Shown piece by piece: positions 28,968-38,376 of a DNA stretch of 41,494 nucleotides. Under the pieces are notes generated by a model that did not search any database, was not told where the DNA came from, and was given only the letters and a program-made list of their open reading frames with translations. Source of the stretch: a virus; IMG/VR virus record IMGVR_UViG_3300020213_000049, positions 1 to 41,494 of that record. One strand, 5' to 3'. How positions within the stretch are numbered: the first letter of the stretch is position 1; every line of letters begins with the position of its first letter. Made by a program: the position numbers and the translations under genes.

Positions 28968-29969
28968 ATGCCATTTATTCAAGAAATACCACTGCCAGAG
29001 CGTACTCCAGATCCGATACAGCATGCACGTCGTTCAAGAAAAATGGAACGTAGTAATAGGGCGGCTGCTTTCAAAGGAATTGTAGTGAACCCTGGGGAAG
29101 ATATTCAGCTTGCGATTGATTCCATGTTTGCTGTGGGCGGTGGGGTTATCTCTTTACTTGCAGGGACGTATTACCCAAAAAGCAATATTACACTAAAGCC
29201 AAACTGTAAGCTTGCAGGAGAAAACGGGTCTACTACAATTATTGATTTTGCTAATCAGGCATATAGTATAATTATTCCAAATAACGCAGGGATAGTAAGC
29301 AATTTCCATATGGAAAGGATTACAGTACAGAATAGCTCCACACACGGTTTAATATTTCAAACAGGGACATCAAATGTGTTTTTCTTTGCAGTTGATTCAA
29401 ACAATAATGGTGGAGATGGTTTTAATATCACTGGTCTCGGAGGGGCTGTGCTTGAAACATGCAATGCAAATAGTAATGGAGGGTATGGATTCTATCTAAT
29501 TGATTGTACGCTTATTAATTTTACAGGGGCTTGTGCTGGAGCATTGAATACACTTGATGGAATGTATATAAAATCAAGTACATATGTAAGAGCTCATAAC
29601 TTCCTTTCACAACTTAATCTTCGAGATGGTATCTCATTAAGTGCCTCTGTAGGTTGTAGTACGCGTGATACAATAGCCATTATCAACACAAGATACGGAA
29701 TAAGAATAGCTGCTTCAGAATTCAATAATATATTAAATTCTCAGGTATACAGTAACGGGAGTGATGGGGTTTTCATAGACACTGATTCTAATAGAAACAG
29801 TATTGTATCATCAGTAATGATTACAAACGGCGGATGGGGCGTTAGAATCAACAACGCAAACTGTGATAAAAACTTATTAGCGTTTGATGATTTAGGAAGT
29901 ACAGCTAATACTTCTGGTACATTAAGCGATGCAGGAACAGGTACTGTTTCCGTTAATCATATAACATAG
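28968..29969 (+). CDS. Right-handed beta-helix tailspike (pectate-lyase-like fold, 333 aa)
   Basis: After a basic N-terminus (PFIQEIPLPERTPDPIQHARRS), the chain has an opening GVISLLAGTYYPKSNITLKPNCKLAGE and about nine short coils such as SFRDGISL/NGSDGVFIDT/GGDGFNITG, the pattern of NosD/pectate-lyase-type parallel beta-helices used as phage tailspikes that bind or cleave surface polysaccharide. No catalytic triad can be assigned by eye. It lies at the end of the tail block, with TATAAT immediately before the ATG. Confidence 0.85.
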   Translation: MPFIQEIPLPERTPDPIQHARRSRKMERSNRAAAFKGIVVNPGEDIQLAIDSMFAVGGGVISLLAGTYYPKSNITLKPNCKLAGENGSTTIIDFANQAYSIIIPNNAGIVSNFHMERITVQNSSTHGLIFQTGTSNVFFFAVDSNNNGGDGFNITGLGGAVLETCNANSNGGYGFYLIDCTLINFTGACAGALNTLDGMYIKSSTYVRAHNFLSQLNLRDGISLSASVGCSTRDTIAIINTRYGIRIAASEFNNILNSQVYSNGSDGVFIDTDSNRNSIVSSVMITNGGWGVRINNANCDKNLLAFDDLGSTANTSGTLSDAGTGTVSVNHIT

Positions 29970-29971
29970 AG

Positions 29972-29983
29972 TATACTATAACT
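29972..29983 (+). promoter_or_regulatory. Leaderless promoter -10 before the internal virion gene
   Basis: TATACT (29972..29977), 6 nt (ATAACT), then the ATG at 29984. Confidence 0.6.
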
Positions 29984-32314
29984 ATGCCCATTGACCCAAT
30001 AACAGGATTAGAAATACCATATGCTCCTACAGACCCTAATGATGAGCAATTTAAGTCTGGTAGCTTGTACGATAATAATCAAATTACTCAAAAAGGACTT
30101 TGGAACACTCAAGTAGCAACTGATTGGAGAAACCCAGAAACAGGTATCACTCACAAAGCATCAGAGGGGAATTTCCTTAATATCTTGTTTGGTAAAGACG
30201 CTAACGGAATTGAACGAGTGCAATCCGTTTCACGTGATAAGCAATTTGCGAATTTTAGAGAAGGCTCGTTCAACCCAGAAACAGGTAATGTTGATGCTCT
30301 CCGCCAAAAAGCTGCCGGTCAAGTTACGAGCGATGATGGAAAAGCAGGCGGGATAGAGGCTCAAAGCTTCTCAGAACGTAGTGCATTACCAACTACGGGT
30401 ACAGGAACTTCCGCCGCGTCATACTGGGATGCAAAAAGAGGCGTACAGGTACACGCTCCATACGGTAAGAGTTTTCAACTATTTGCAGGTGGTGGCGTAA
30501 AAACAGTAGATGGTCCCCAAGTGGGGAGTGGTGCCCCAGCTTCTTCCTTATTCACTCAAGGCACAAACGCTCAAGGAGCTACACCAGGATTTAAGGAAGA
30601 ATCATTGAGCTATGCACCTATAGAAGGAAAGACTATCGCCGAAACAGGGCAAACAGTATTCAATCCCACTACAAAAGTAGACGAATATGCAGGGGAGGGT
30701 GAAGTTCTCATAAAATACACTGACGGAACCGTGGAACGTCGCAAGCATGGAGCACAACCAGGAGAATCAACTGACATCAACAAATTTGGAAGAACGCCCG
30801 AGGAGCTAGGAATGAACAAAGGCGAGAACGTAGCTCAGATACTCGCACGAGGAGGCACAGCACAAGAAGCAGATGAGGCTATAAAGAAAGCAGGGCTTAC
30901 ACCTACCTCTGAGCTTCAATTCGTCGGCACAACGTATCGTGGTAAGGCTGCGAACGAAGGCAACGCATGGTATGTAGACCCTAAGACAAAAGAAATACTC
31001 CAAAGACCTGTTGCATTAAGTAAGCTGGCAAAGCCTTTGACTATTGCAGGCGTGGCAGGAACGAAAATTGACGTAGTGGATAAGTTCCAATCTGTATTTG
31101 GAAGAGAGCCAAGTGCGGATGAGTTAAAGTATTGGGTGGGAAGGACTGATAAAGCAGGTTCTGCACTCGTAGGAGCTATGCAGTTTGCGAAACAAAACGG
31201 TACCGTAAAATCATCAAGCCAAGACCCCGTTCAAGCTATTAAGGAAAACGCAAACACTAGCCAGCAAAAGCTTGTAGCAAATTACAAAGAAGCAGGCATA
31301 ACGGTGAAATCAAGCGAAAAGAGCGTCATGAAAGCCGAAAGAGAATCTTTACAGGCTCCAAAAACAGAATCATTACAAAGCTTCACAACTTCACAGCTTA
31401 CATCTTCCCAATTTCAAGAGGCTTCGAATGATTTGAATACAGCAAAAGCTGCACTACGCAAATTAGATAGCGACTATATTGCATCTCTTAAAGGAGAAGA
31501 ACTAAGAGGTGTATCAATGACCCAAGTGAGAAGAAGACAAGGGGCTATTGATATTTCATACAGCAGAACAAGGTCAGAGCTCTTAAACGAAGTACAAGCG
31601 TACAGCGATATAGTACAAAGTAAAACCGCAATGCTTGGTATGATGACTGAAGCGTTTAAGTTCGACAGCCAAACGGCTCAACAGGACTATACGAATAGAT
31701 TTAACGCCGCGACCGCGATGTACAACATGACCCGACAAGAGGAACAAGATGAGTTTAATATGCAACAAAAACTCCAAGACAATCAACGGGCTAATCTTGC
31801 AGTAGTTACAAGCCTATTGCAAAGCGGAAACATGAAGTGGGATACCATGGATGCTGATCAAAAGTCACAAATATCTATGATGGAGCAAGCTGTTGGGTTA
31901 CCTTCTGGGTTTTCGAAGTTTGTTGGTCAAACAATAAAAGATCCGATTGTTTCTTTCGGCACAGCTTACACAGACGCAGGCGGAGTTAGAAGACAGCCAG
32001 TATACACTACTAACCCTACAACAGGAAATTTTACCACAAAAGAGATAGTTATGGCTGGTAAGGAAAAAGTAACTGGTTCGGGCGGATCGGGGAGGAAACC
32101 TACTGAGGGGGAAATAGCAAGGTCTGCTACGGCTGATATGGCATCACAATTAAATAGCCGAAGAGGAGAAGATGGATATATTTCTCCGGAAGACTTCAGA
32201 AGATCAAGGCAAGCATGGGTTGGTGCCGGGTATGACGCAAAAGTGTTCAACAATAATTTTCAATACTATGCTAATCCAGGACATGTTGGCGACTATGGTA
32301 TTCCAGGGGAATAA
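29984..32314 (+). CDS. Large internal virion-type protein 1 (776 aa)
   Basis: The first of three consecutive giant genes downstream of the tail. VVDKFQSVFGREPSADELKYWV near residue 365 matches the DUF4214-type repeat (GR.P...EL.YWV). Residues 430-600 are coiled coil with KSAMTQ/RAELLNEV-type helices. The N-terminus has GLWNTQVATDWRNPETGITH. The size, position and lack of tail-tube genes fit an ejection protein of a podovirus. Possible roles are entry channel formation or cell-wall passage. Confidence 0.65.
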   Translation: MPIDPITGLEIPYAPTDPNDEQFKSGSLYDNNQITQKGLWNTQVATDWRNPETGITHKASEGNFLNILFGKDANGIERVQSVSRDKQFANFREGSFNPETGNVDALRQKAAGQVTSDDGKAGGIEAQSFSERSALPTTGTGTSAASYWDAKRGVQVHAPYGKSFQLFAGGGVKTVDGPQVGSGAPASSLFTQGTNAQGATPGFKEESLSYAPIEGKTIAETGQTVFNPTTKVDEYAGEGEVLIKYTDGTVERRKHGAQPGESTDINKFGRTPEELGMNKGENVAQILARGGTAQEADEAIKKAGLTPTSELQFVGTTYRGKAANEGNAWYVDPKTKEILQRPVALSKLAKPLTIAGVAGTKIDVVDKFQSVFGREPSADELKYWVGRTDKAGSALVGAMQFAKQNGTVKSSSQDPVQAIKENANTSQQKLVANYKEAGITVKSSEKSVMKAERESLQAPKTESLQSFTTSQLTSSQFQEASNDLNTAKAALRKLDSDYIASLKGEELRGVSMTQVRRRQGAIDISYSRTRSELLNEVQAYSDIVQSKTAMLGMMTEAFKFDSQTAQQDYTNRFNAATAMYNMTRQEEQDEFNMQQKLQDNQRANLAVVTSLLQSGNMKWDTMDADQKSQISMMEQAVGLPSGFSKFVGQTIKDPIVSFGTAYTDAGGVRRQPVYTTNPTTGNFTTKEIVMAGKEKVTGSGGSGRKPTEGEIARSATADMASQLNSRRGEDGYISPEDFRRSRQAWVGAGYDAKVFNNNFQYYANPGHVGDYGIPGE

Positions 32315-32316
32315 AT

Positions 32317-34449
32317 ATGGGACAGTTTGACGGCATATTTAGTGCAACCGCTAATACAGATTTATCCAAAAATCAATTTGGAAGTATTTTCAATGACCAA
32401 GCAGAGTTTAGGAAACGACAAGAAGAAGACCGTATACGCATAGAAAAGCAACGACAAGAAGAAGCTCAAGTAAAACAACAACAAGAACAACGAAATAATA
32501 GACCGCTTTCTAAAAAGATAGGGGATGAACTTAAAATGGTTGTTCCTACTATTAAGGAACTACCAGGAGTTGTTAAAGAAGCAGCCCCTGAATTTATCAA
32601 AGGAGCACAATTAGGTGCATTACAATTATTCACAACTGGTGCAAGAACTCTTTCTAGGGCAGCAAAAGATTTGGGTATTTCTCAGAATGTTGTAAACCGC
32701 TTAGACATGTATGCTAAAAAAGACCGAGAATCACTGACTATTCTACAAGAAGAATACGCAATGAATGACCCAAAAACAAAGAAACTAGCTAATCTAAATT
32801 ACTTAACCAGAGGGCTAGGGCAGACATTGACTACTATGGTTCCTATTATAGGGGCTGGTGTTGCTTCGTCTATTCTTGCAGTTCCAGCGGCCATAGGATC
32901 GACTGTAGGGGCAGTGGCCATGGCACCTTTAATATTCGGTGAGGCATGGGATCAATCAAAGCAAGCAGGAAAAACAGATGAAGAAGCTGACCTAAGAGCA
33001 TCATTAACGACTGTTGTGATCGGGGCATTGGAGCGAATTGGTCTTGGTAAAATTCTAAAACCAAGCATGGCTCCAACTCTTGTCAAAAGGATTATAGGTA
33101 AAATGGGTGAATCTATCCCAACGGAAGTATTAACAGAAAACATCCAAAACTTTGCAGACGTAGCAATAGGGAAGAGCTTTGGAGAAAATAAGAGCTTTAA
33201 GGATGCGTTAAAATCAATCCCTGAAACATCCGTACAAACGGTACTTGCGACTATTGCATTCAGTGGGGTTGTAGGAGTGACACAAAAAACACAAGGGCCT
33301 AATGGGATGGTGTTGGAAGAAGAAAAAACAGAACTACCTTTTGACCCAGAAGCTGCTGATATCGCCCCAGTGATAGAAGAAACTCGAAAAGTGGTAGAGC
33401 AAGCATTACAATCAATCCCAGAAGTAGCAGATACCCCAGAAACCACAACAGAAGCTCAGCCCTTAAGTGCCAAAGACGCTATCGCTAAAGGAATGACAGA
33501 GGATGAGTATGTGAAGAAAATACAAAATGAGAGTGGTATATCTAATCAGGGAAAACTTGAGACTATCTCAGTGAGTAAAATAAAAGGAACTGATTATCCA
33601 GAATTAGACGAAGCGGCAAGAACAGGGAAGTTGTCTTTTGAAGAAGCAGACGGTTTCTTACCAGATAATGGAATGCTAACTAGAAAAGGTAAGGTTTCTA
33701 TGCCTATTGAGGTTATTGAAAACTCAGATGGAACATATAATTTAGTCGGAGGAAATCATAGGGTTGCACAGCAAGTTATAAGCGGAGAAAAAACTATTTT
33801 TGCTAACATAGCTAACAAAAAAGGATTTTCAACCACCGACCAACTCCGAGCAGAGTTCAGAGCTCAGAACGTGGAAGCTACCCCCGATATATTAAAGTTA
33901 CAAAGCAGAGTATACGAGCGTTTACAGCAAGAACATCCCGAAATACTCACGGAAGACTTAACCTACACAAAAAATAACATGAAGGCAGACGCAATTAAGG
34001 CTGTTGCACTTATTTCAAAAGATAAGCAGAAAGCATACCGCGTTGCTACGGGTATGGAAGAAGCCCCTAAGGGGCAAACAGCTACTGCTGTAAGTATTGC
34101 ACTTGGAGAAAAGGCACTATCAGAAGGGAATACTGAACTATACAGAAAACTTACTATAAACCGTAGCCTAGAACAAACACGCAGAGGGCAAGAAATAGTA
34201 GCAGAAAAAGGATCAGTTACCGATAACAGCGTAGCTCGATATGTAAAAGAACTCATCTCAACTAGGCTTGATAAACTTGGAGATAGTTACCTAAGCGACA
34301 TTACAGAGAAAATTACAAAGAAAACTACAAAACAGAAAGCAACTGATATACTCGACAGAGAGGCTAAAAAGATTGAAGCTAAAATAAAGAGTAAGAAACT
34401 AGATTTGAAAACTGCGTTAGACTTGCTAAATAACCACATTTGCGTATGA
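32317..34449 (+). CDS. Large internal virion-type protein 2 with hydrophobic segment and ParB-like motif (710 aa)
   Basis: Residues 33-60 are a charged Gln/Glu-rich coiled coil; about 170-215 form a hydrophobic, Gly/Ala-rich stretch (TTMVPIIGAGVASSILAVPAAIGSTVG, GAVAMAPLIFG) likely to insert in the membrane. Residues about 415-500 contain MPIEVIENSDGTYNLVGGNHRVAQQV, a ParB-like nuclease signature (N-G-N/R-H-R). The C-terminus is helical. A combination of membrane insertion and ParB-like domain suits a DNA-ejection protein. It is ATGA-coupled to the next gene. Confidence 0.65.
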   Translation: MGQFDGIFSATANTDLSKNQFGSIFNDQAEFRKRQEEDRIRIEKQRQEEAQVKQQQEQRNNRPLSKKIGDELKMVVPTIKELPGVVKEAAPEFIKGAQLGALQLFTTGARTLSRAAKDLGISQNVVNRLDMYAKKDRESLTILQEEYAMNDPKTKKLANLNYLTRGLGQTLTTMVPIIGAGVASSILAVPAAIGSTVGAVAMAPLIFGEAWDQSKQAGKTDEEADLRASLTTVVIGALERIGLGKILKPSMAPTLVKRIIGKMGESIPTEVLTENIQNFADVAIGKSFGENKSFKDALKSIPETSVQTVLATIAFSGVVGVTQKTQGPNGMVLEEEKTELPFDPEAADIAPVIEETRKVVEQALQSIPEVADTPETTTEAQPLSAKDAIAKGMTEDEYVKKIQNESGISNQGKLETISVSKIKGTDYPELDEAARTGKLSFEEADGFLPDNGMLTRKGKVSMPIEVIENSDGTYNLVGGNHRVAQQVISGEKTIFANIANKKGFSTTDQLRAEFRAQNVEATPDILKLQSRVYERLQQEHPEILTEDLTYTKNNMKADAIKAVALISKDKQKAYRVATGMEEAPKGQTATAVSIALGEKALSEGNTELYRKLTINRSLEQTRRGQEIVAEKGSVTDNSVARYVKELISTRLDKLGDSYLSDITEKITKKTTKQKATDILDREAKKIEAKIKSKKLDLKTALDLLNNHICV

Positions 34450-36482
34450 GTACTTGCATTCCAAAAAAAGATTATGAACTTCTCAAAGACAGAGCTTTGA
34501 AGGGTGAGGTTAGTGTTTCAGAAATATCTAGTATGTTACCAACGGAAAAAGCAGCACTGAAGTCTATAATAGAAGATTTCGTTGCAGAAAAAACAGGCGT
34601 GAGTGTTTCTACAGGGGAGGTTGAAGCAATAAGAACAAAGGCATTGAGGATTGATAAAGCTCAGAAAAAACTAGGGGATGACCTAGGGAACCCCGATAAG
34701 CTAGAAGAAAACATGGAGTTCTTCTCATCCAAGAAAGAAATGGATGATTATCTACAAAGCAAAGCCCCTGCAAATAGGATCAAGGTAGTAACTGGTACTA
34801 TAGGGCGTGGGATGATGCTTGCCTCCGTAAAGTCTCCAATTCTTAACATTCTATCAAATACCGAGGTAGGGATTACAGAAGCACTATCTAGGCGTATATC
34901 ATCTGTACAAATTCGCGGAGCTAATAACGGTTTAGCTTTGGATTATGTGAAAATGGCAAATAAGATATACCAAAAAACAGGATATGACATTTCGCGTATG
35001 ACAAATATTCGAGACAATGGAGCAGGGGGTACGCGAGTATTAGGGTCTGATACTGTTCACGCTCAAGGACCAGGAGCAGTAAGGAAAATGGGCAGAGTAG
35101 TTGAGGACGTAGTATTCAAACAGCTAATGGGGGCACCAGACGTTGCTTTTGCGTCCGTTCACTTCGCAGACAGCGTGAACTTAAATGCAATGAAAATTGC
35201 AAAAGGCGACAGGGTAAAAGCCACTGAACTCATGCGTGATGCAATGAAGCTGGAGCCACAAACCCCCGAAGGGGAGTCATTAAAGGCACAGGGGGTGTTA
35301 GATGCTCAGGTAGCTACTTGGACTAACGTCACATGGGCATCGCGTGTTTCAGAGGGCATTAGAAAGATATTCAATGACGTGAGTGGGGATGCCCGGGTTG
35401 GTGACTATTTGTTTCCATTCGTTAAAACTCCAGCAAACGTAATAGCCACAGGAATGGATTATGCAGGGGGGGGTATTCCAAAAGCTTTATTTAAGACATA
35501 CAAAGCAGTAAAGTCGGGGGAATTAAAAAGCCCAGGAGTTATGCAAAGTATAACTAGGGATTTAGTTCGGAGTGGGCTAGGCATAACAGGGGCTGCGATG
35601 GTAGCCGGGATGTTAGATGATGATGATTTTGTTGGTGCATGGGATCCTGCAAGGGCACAAATAGAACAGTTAAGAAACTCAAATACTAACTCTTTCCGTA
35701 TAAACGGTAAGTGGGTATCAGCAGACTGGCTTGGACCAATTTCTGTACCCGTTACTGCGATTATGTATGCTCGGAAATACGGGAAAAAAGGATTTGGAGA
35801 AATGGCGTTTCAATATGGAGTTGGTACTGTTGCGGCAGTCAAGAACCTTCCTGGTATTTCAGATATATACGATTTTGTGAAAAGTCAATCGTCCAAAAAG
35901 AATCAGTCATTGGAAGAAATGACAGGAGAAGCACAAGACTATATTACAAAAGAGGTATACAGCAGATTAGTCCCTAGCTTTTTATCTGACGTTGCCAAAG
36001 CTACAGATACATATGACCGTAAAGGTGGTAAGGGGCTAGAAGGAATTAAGGCAAAAGTACCAGGATTACGCCAAACACTTCCTATAAAGAAAAACGTACT
36101 AGGAGAAGATATGAAAGGAGAACCCGCATGGTCTGATATTCTATTTGGATCTCGTTTGAAAACTGACAAAGAAACAGCTGTTATAAGAGAAGTACGTGCG
36201 GTATCTAATGCTACTGACAAATCTATTAACTTTACAGATTGGAACAAAAGCTCGAGTAAAAAGTTAGCTCAATTCAAGGAAAAAGTAGGGCAAGAGAAGT
36301 ACAGTAAAGCTACTGCAGAATATGGTCAAAAACTGAAAAAGGACCTAGAAGACGTAACTAGTAAACAGAAATACAAGAATTCTACCGATGATGAAAAGAT
36401 GAAAATAATCAACGAGCTAGATGCTAAGGCGACTGACGTTATATTTAAGAAGTATGGATTTAAGTATAAAAAGAAAAAGTAA
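34446..36482 (+). CDS. Large internal virion-type protein 3 (678 aa)
   Basis: I start at the ATG at 34446, which forms an ATGA overlap with the upstream stop. The first 130 residues are helical. The middle (IGRGMMLASVKSPILNILSNTEVGITE... and GDYLFPFVKTPANVIATGMDYA) resembles conserved regions of large phage ejection or polyvalent proteins, in which the PFVKTPANV motif is frequent. The C-terminus is basic (KKYGFKYKKKK). Likely delivered with the DNA or forming the internal core. Confidence 0.7.
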   Translation: MSTCIPKKDYELLKDRALKGEVSVSEISSMLPTEKAALKSIIEDFVAEKTGVSVSTGEVEAIRTKALRIDKAQKKLGDDLGNPDKLEENMEFFSSKKEMDDYLQSKAPANRIKVVTGTIGRGMMLASVKSPILNILSNTEVGITEALSRRISSVQIRGANNGLALDYVKMANKIYQKTGYDISRMTNIRDNGAGGTRVLGSDTVHAQGPGAVRKMGRVVEDVVFKQLMGAPDVAFASVHFADSVNLNAMKIAKGDRVKATELMRDAMKLEPQTPEGESLKAQGVLDAQVATWTNVTWASRVSEGIRKIFNDVSGDARVGDYLFPFVKTPANVIATGMDYAGGGIPKALFKTYKAVKSGELKSPGVMQSITRDLVRSGLGITGAAMVAGMLDDDDFVGAWDPARAQIEQLRNSNTNSFRINGKWVSADWLGPISVPVTAIMYARKYGKKGFGEMAFQYGVGTVAAVKNLPGISDIYDFVKSQSSKKNQSLEEMTGEAQDYITKEVYSRLVPSFLSDVAKATDTYDRKGGKGLEGIKAKVPGLRQTLPIKKNVLGEDMKGEPAWSDILFGSRLKTDKETAVIREVRAVSNATDKSINFTDWNKSSSKKLAQFKEKVGQEKYSKATAEYGQKLKKDLEDVTSKQKYKNSTDDEKMKIINELDAKATDVIFKKYGFKYKKKK

Positions 36483-36484
36483 TT

Positions 36485-36652
36485 CTATTTCTCAAAACTT
36501 GGAGTAGCTACAGCATAGAAAAATATCAAAGAAAGAAGAATTCCCCATCCCAAATATCCAGATGATACTACCAGTACTACTAATATGATTGGCACAAATA
36601 TGGCAGCCAGTATTATACATATCCCAATGGCCACGTCTGCAACAGTATTCAT
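36485..36652 (-). CDS. Small two-helix membrane protein (55 aa)
   Basis: I choose the ATG at 36650-36652 (MNTVADVAIGICIILAAIF); two upstream in-frame ATGs would add a 12-residue non-hydrophobic extension. The product is nearly all hydrophobic with two helices (IGICIILAAIFVPIILVVLVV and LGWGILLSLIFFYAVA), and converges tail-to-tail with the preceding gene, 2 bases apart. It could be a holin-like or antiholin peptide on the opposite strand. Confidence 0.55.
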   Translation of the reverse strand: MNTVADVAIGICIILAAIFVPIILVVLVVSSGYLGWGILLSLIFFYAVATPSFEK

Positions 36653-36676
36653 ATGTGTACACATAACATATTTAGC

Positions 36677-36690
36677 TATACACTGCAACT
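36677..36690 (+). promoter_or_regulatory. Leaderless promoter -10 before the KH-domain gene
   Basis: TACACT, 6 nt (GCAACT), ATG at 36691. Confidence 0.55.
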
Positions 36691-36942
36691 ATGGACTTAA
36701 AATCTTGGCTGAAACACATCCTCGAAGGCATGGTATTTGAACCTTCTCTAATAACTATCGAAGAAAAAACAGATGAGATGGGTATACTTTTTACTGTATC
36801 AACCACAAATGTAAGAGATGCCGGTATCCTTATAGGGCAAAAAGGAGAGCATGCGAATGCTTTAAGAATACTTTTACGGACGGTTGGCCACTTAGCTGGT
36901 GTAAAAGCTAGCCTTAAGATAACTACGATATGTTCCCACTGA
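36691..36942 (+). CDS. KhpA-like KH-domain RNA-binding protein (83 aa)
   Basis: A single KH domain in the order of bacterial KhpA (YlqC): EEKTDEMGILFTVSTTN, then DAGILIGQKGEHANALRILL, with the GxxG loop as IGQKG at residues 48-52. KhpA proteins bind small RNAs and mRNA; phage copies are uncommon. It begins a lysis-type group (M23-like, holin). It could act on the structured RNA leaders described in this genome, but there is no direct evidence. Confidence 0.85.
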   Translation: MDLKSWLKHILEGMVFEPSLITIEEKTDEMGILFTVSTTNVRDAGILIGQKGEHANALRILLRTVGHLAGVKASLKITTICSH

Positions 36943-37529
36943 AAGTAAGAACCCTAATAAGAGGATGCCAGGCACACATACGAGCTGGGCTTGGATGTGG
37001 GGGCGATTATTCAGCATACTATGTACCACTCTATGCTTCTCATACAGGGGGACTTTATGAGCCGTACTGGTATAAACTAGGTTTAGGGCAAGGGGGGAAG
37101 TGGGTAGGTATCAAGCGTCCTAACGGAGATAGAATTGAGTTCTCTCACTTGAGTTCGTATATTAGAAAATCTGGCTCTGTGGTACCAGGAGAGAAAATCG
37201 CAATTACAGGCAACACAGGTACGGTTACGGACTTTGCTCATTTACATGTACAGATATTTGATAAATTTGGACGACGTCTCGACCCAGAAACATACGCGTG
37301 GGACGAACCCACAGGCTCTATGAATGTTCCTAAGACATTCAAGCGTGTCTGGAAGCGTGACGGGGCACCTGGGGAGATTAAGTATTTCATTAACCGCCTT
37401 GCGAAAGGCACCATCAAGCCAGAGGAACTAGAAACCAAGATGAATTTCTGGTACGGAGTAGTGTACCCGAATGGCGTATATAGCCTTACGGGAGATTTAA
37501 GATGGCAAAGGGAAAAAACAAAGTCTTAG
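36930..37529 (+). CDS. M23-like peptidase domain protein (199 aa)
   Basis: RIEFSHLSSYIRKSGSVVPGEKIAITGNTGT and HLHVQIF (HxH at residues 104-106) match the C-terminal metal site of M23 LytM-type endopeptidases. The first ligand pair (usually H-x-G-x-D) appears as GCGGDYSAYYVPLYA, with Cys in place of His, so the zinc site may be altered or the enzyme degenerate. It overlaps the KH gene by 13 bases. Probable role in cell-wall passage or lysis. Confidence 0.75.
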   Translation: MFPLKVRTLIRGCQAHIRAGLGCGGDYSAYYVPLYASHTGGLYEPYWYKLGLGQGGKWVGIKRPNGDRIEFSHLSSYIRKSGSVVPGEKIAITGNTGTVTDFAHLHVQIFDKFGRRLDPETYAWDEPTGSMNVPKTFKRVWKRDGAPGEIKYFINRLAKGTIKPEELETKMNFWYGVVYPNGVYSLTGDLRWQREKTKS

Positions 37530-37539
37530 CACGATAGAT

Positions 37540-38019
37540 ATGCCTACTGAAGAAGAGTTAGCAAAAGCAGAAGCCGCTGAAATAATCCAAACAGCAACAG
37601 TTGCCGCTGAGGGGCTTATCAATATTGCAAAAAAAAATGCAGAGCAAATTTTGAAAGTTGCTAATGATGCAAAATTTGATGAAAGCGATTTATTCTCAAG
37701 GATTGATAGGCATATGCAGTACGCGGGGGAAGTGAATAAAAAGCATATGAGAGAGCAACTCATAGAAATAGTCGGCGATGCCCTCGGGGAGAATCCGACT
37801 AGATACATTGACGTTTCGCGCATTCCGCTTATTTGCAAATCGATAATAGCTATAGACGAAAGTCTCAAGAATATGGATAAGAAATATATCAACAAAGACC
37901 AATTCGAGCCGTTCAAAGAATCCGTAAAAAGCATTGAAACTAATATATCCCGTGTGGTGTGGATTGTATTAACAGCAGTTATAGTTGCAGGAATGGGAGT
38001 AATTTTAGTTAATAATTAA
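37540..38019 (+). CDS. Helical protein with C-terminal membrane anchor (159 aa)
   Basis: Mostly charged helices (EEELAKAEAAEIIQTATVAA, SLKNMDKKYINKDQFEPFKE) followed by one C-terminal hydrophobic helix (VVWIVLTAVIVAGMGVILV). The coiled-coil-plus-anchor plan recalls holin-adjacent or spanin-like lysis accessory proteins. It sits between the M23-like gene and the holin. Confidence 0.6.
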   Translation: MPTEEELAKAEAAEIIQTATVAAEGLINIAKKNAEQILKVANDAKFDESDLFSRIDRHMQYAGEVNKKHMREQLIEIVGDALGENPTRYIDVSRIPLICKSIIAIDESLKNMDKKYINKDQFEPFKESVKSIETNISRVVWIVLTAVIVAGMGVILVNN

Positions 38020-38029
38020 AAGTGATTTT

Positions 38030-38260
38030 ATGAAAAACCCAAATGAAGAAGCTATCAAGGACACCAGCCGATTAGTAGTATTCGGGGCTATCTCTACTAT
38101 CCTCAGTTACGGAGTAGACAAGTTACTCCCTGGCACCCCAGAAGAGGTTGTACTGGCTGTTATTGTACTAATAACCGCGGCGCTAACGTACGTGGATAGC
38201 TACATGCATAACTCCAAAAGTAAAGCACTCAAAGAAGTAAACGGTATTCTACCTTTTTAA
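38030..38260 (+). CDS. Holin (76 aa)
   Basis: Two predicted helices (RLVVFGAISTILSYGVDKLL and EVVLAVIVLITAALTYVDSYM) with a basic C-terminal tail (NSKSKALKEVNGILPF), the size and plan of class II phage holins. Last gene of the late operon, followed by a bidirectional hairpin terminator. The holin would release the cell-wall enzymes at the end of the cycle. Confidence 0.75.
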   Translation: MKNPNEEAIKDTSRLVVFGAISTILSYGVDKLLPGTPEEVVLAVIVLITAALTYVDSYMHNSKSKALKEVNGILPF

Positions 38261-38302
38261 GGTATACTTAAAACGTATCCGCAAGGATATAATACGACGA
38301 GT

Positions 38303-38340
38303 CAAAATGAGCCACTTTCGAAGGAGGGTGGCTCGTTTTG
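38303..38340. terminator. Bidirectional hairpin terminator after the late operon
   Basis: CAAAATGAGCCAC (38303..38315) pairs over 13 positions, with one U-G, with GTGGCTCGTTTTG (38328..38340). The arms begin and end in A- and T-tracts, so it could work in both directions. Confidence 0.75.
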
Positions 38341-38347
38341 CGTCTAT

Positions 38348-38376
38348 GTGGATAACTATTATGGTATAATTGAGGG
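38348..38376 (+). promoter_or_regulatory. Leaderless promoter with GTGGATAAC box for the cytosine methyltransferase
   Basis: GTGGATAAC (38348..38356), 8 bases, TATAAT (38365..38370), 6 nt, then the ATG at 38377. A perfect DnaA box TGTGGATAA lies at 38347..38355. The 8-base spacing differs from the 17 bases seen at 6632 and 7203. Confidence 0.6.
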
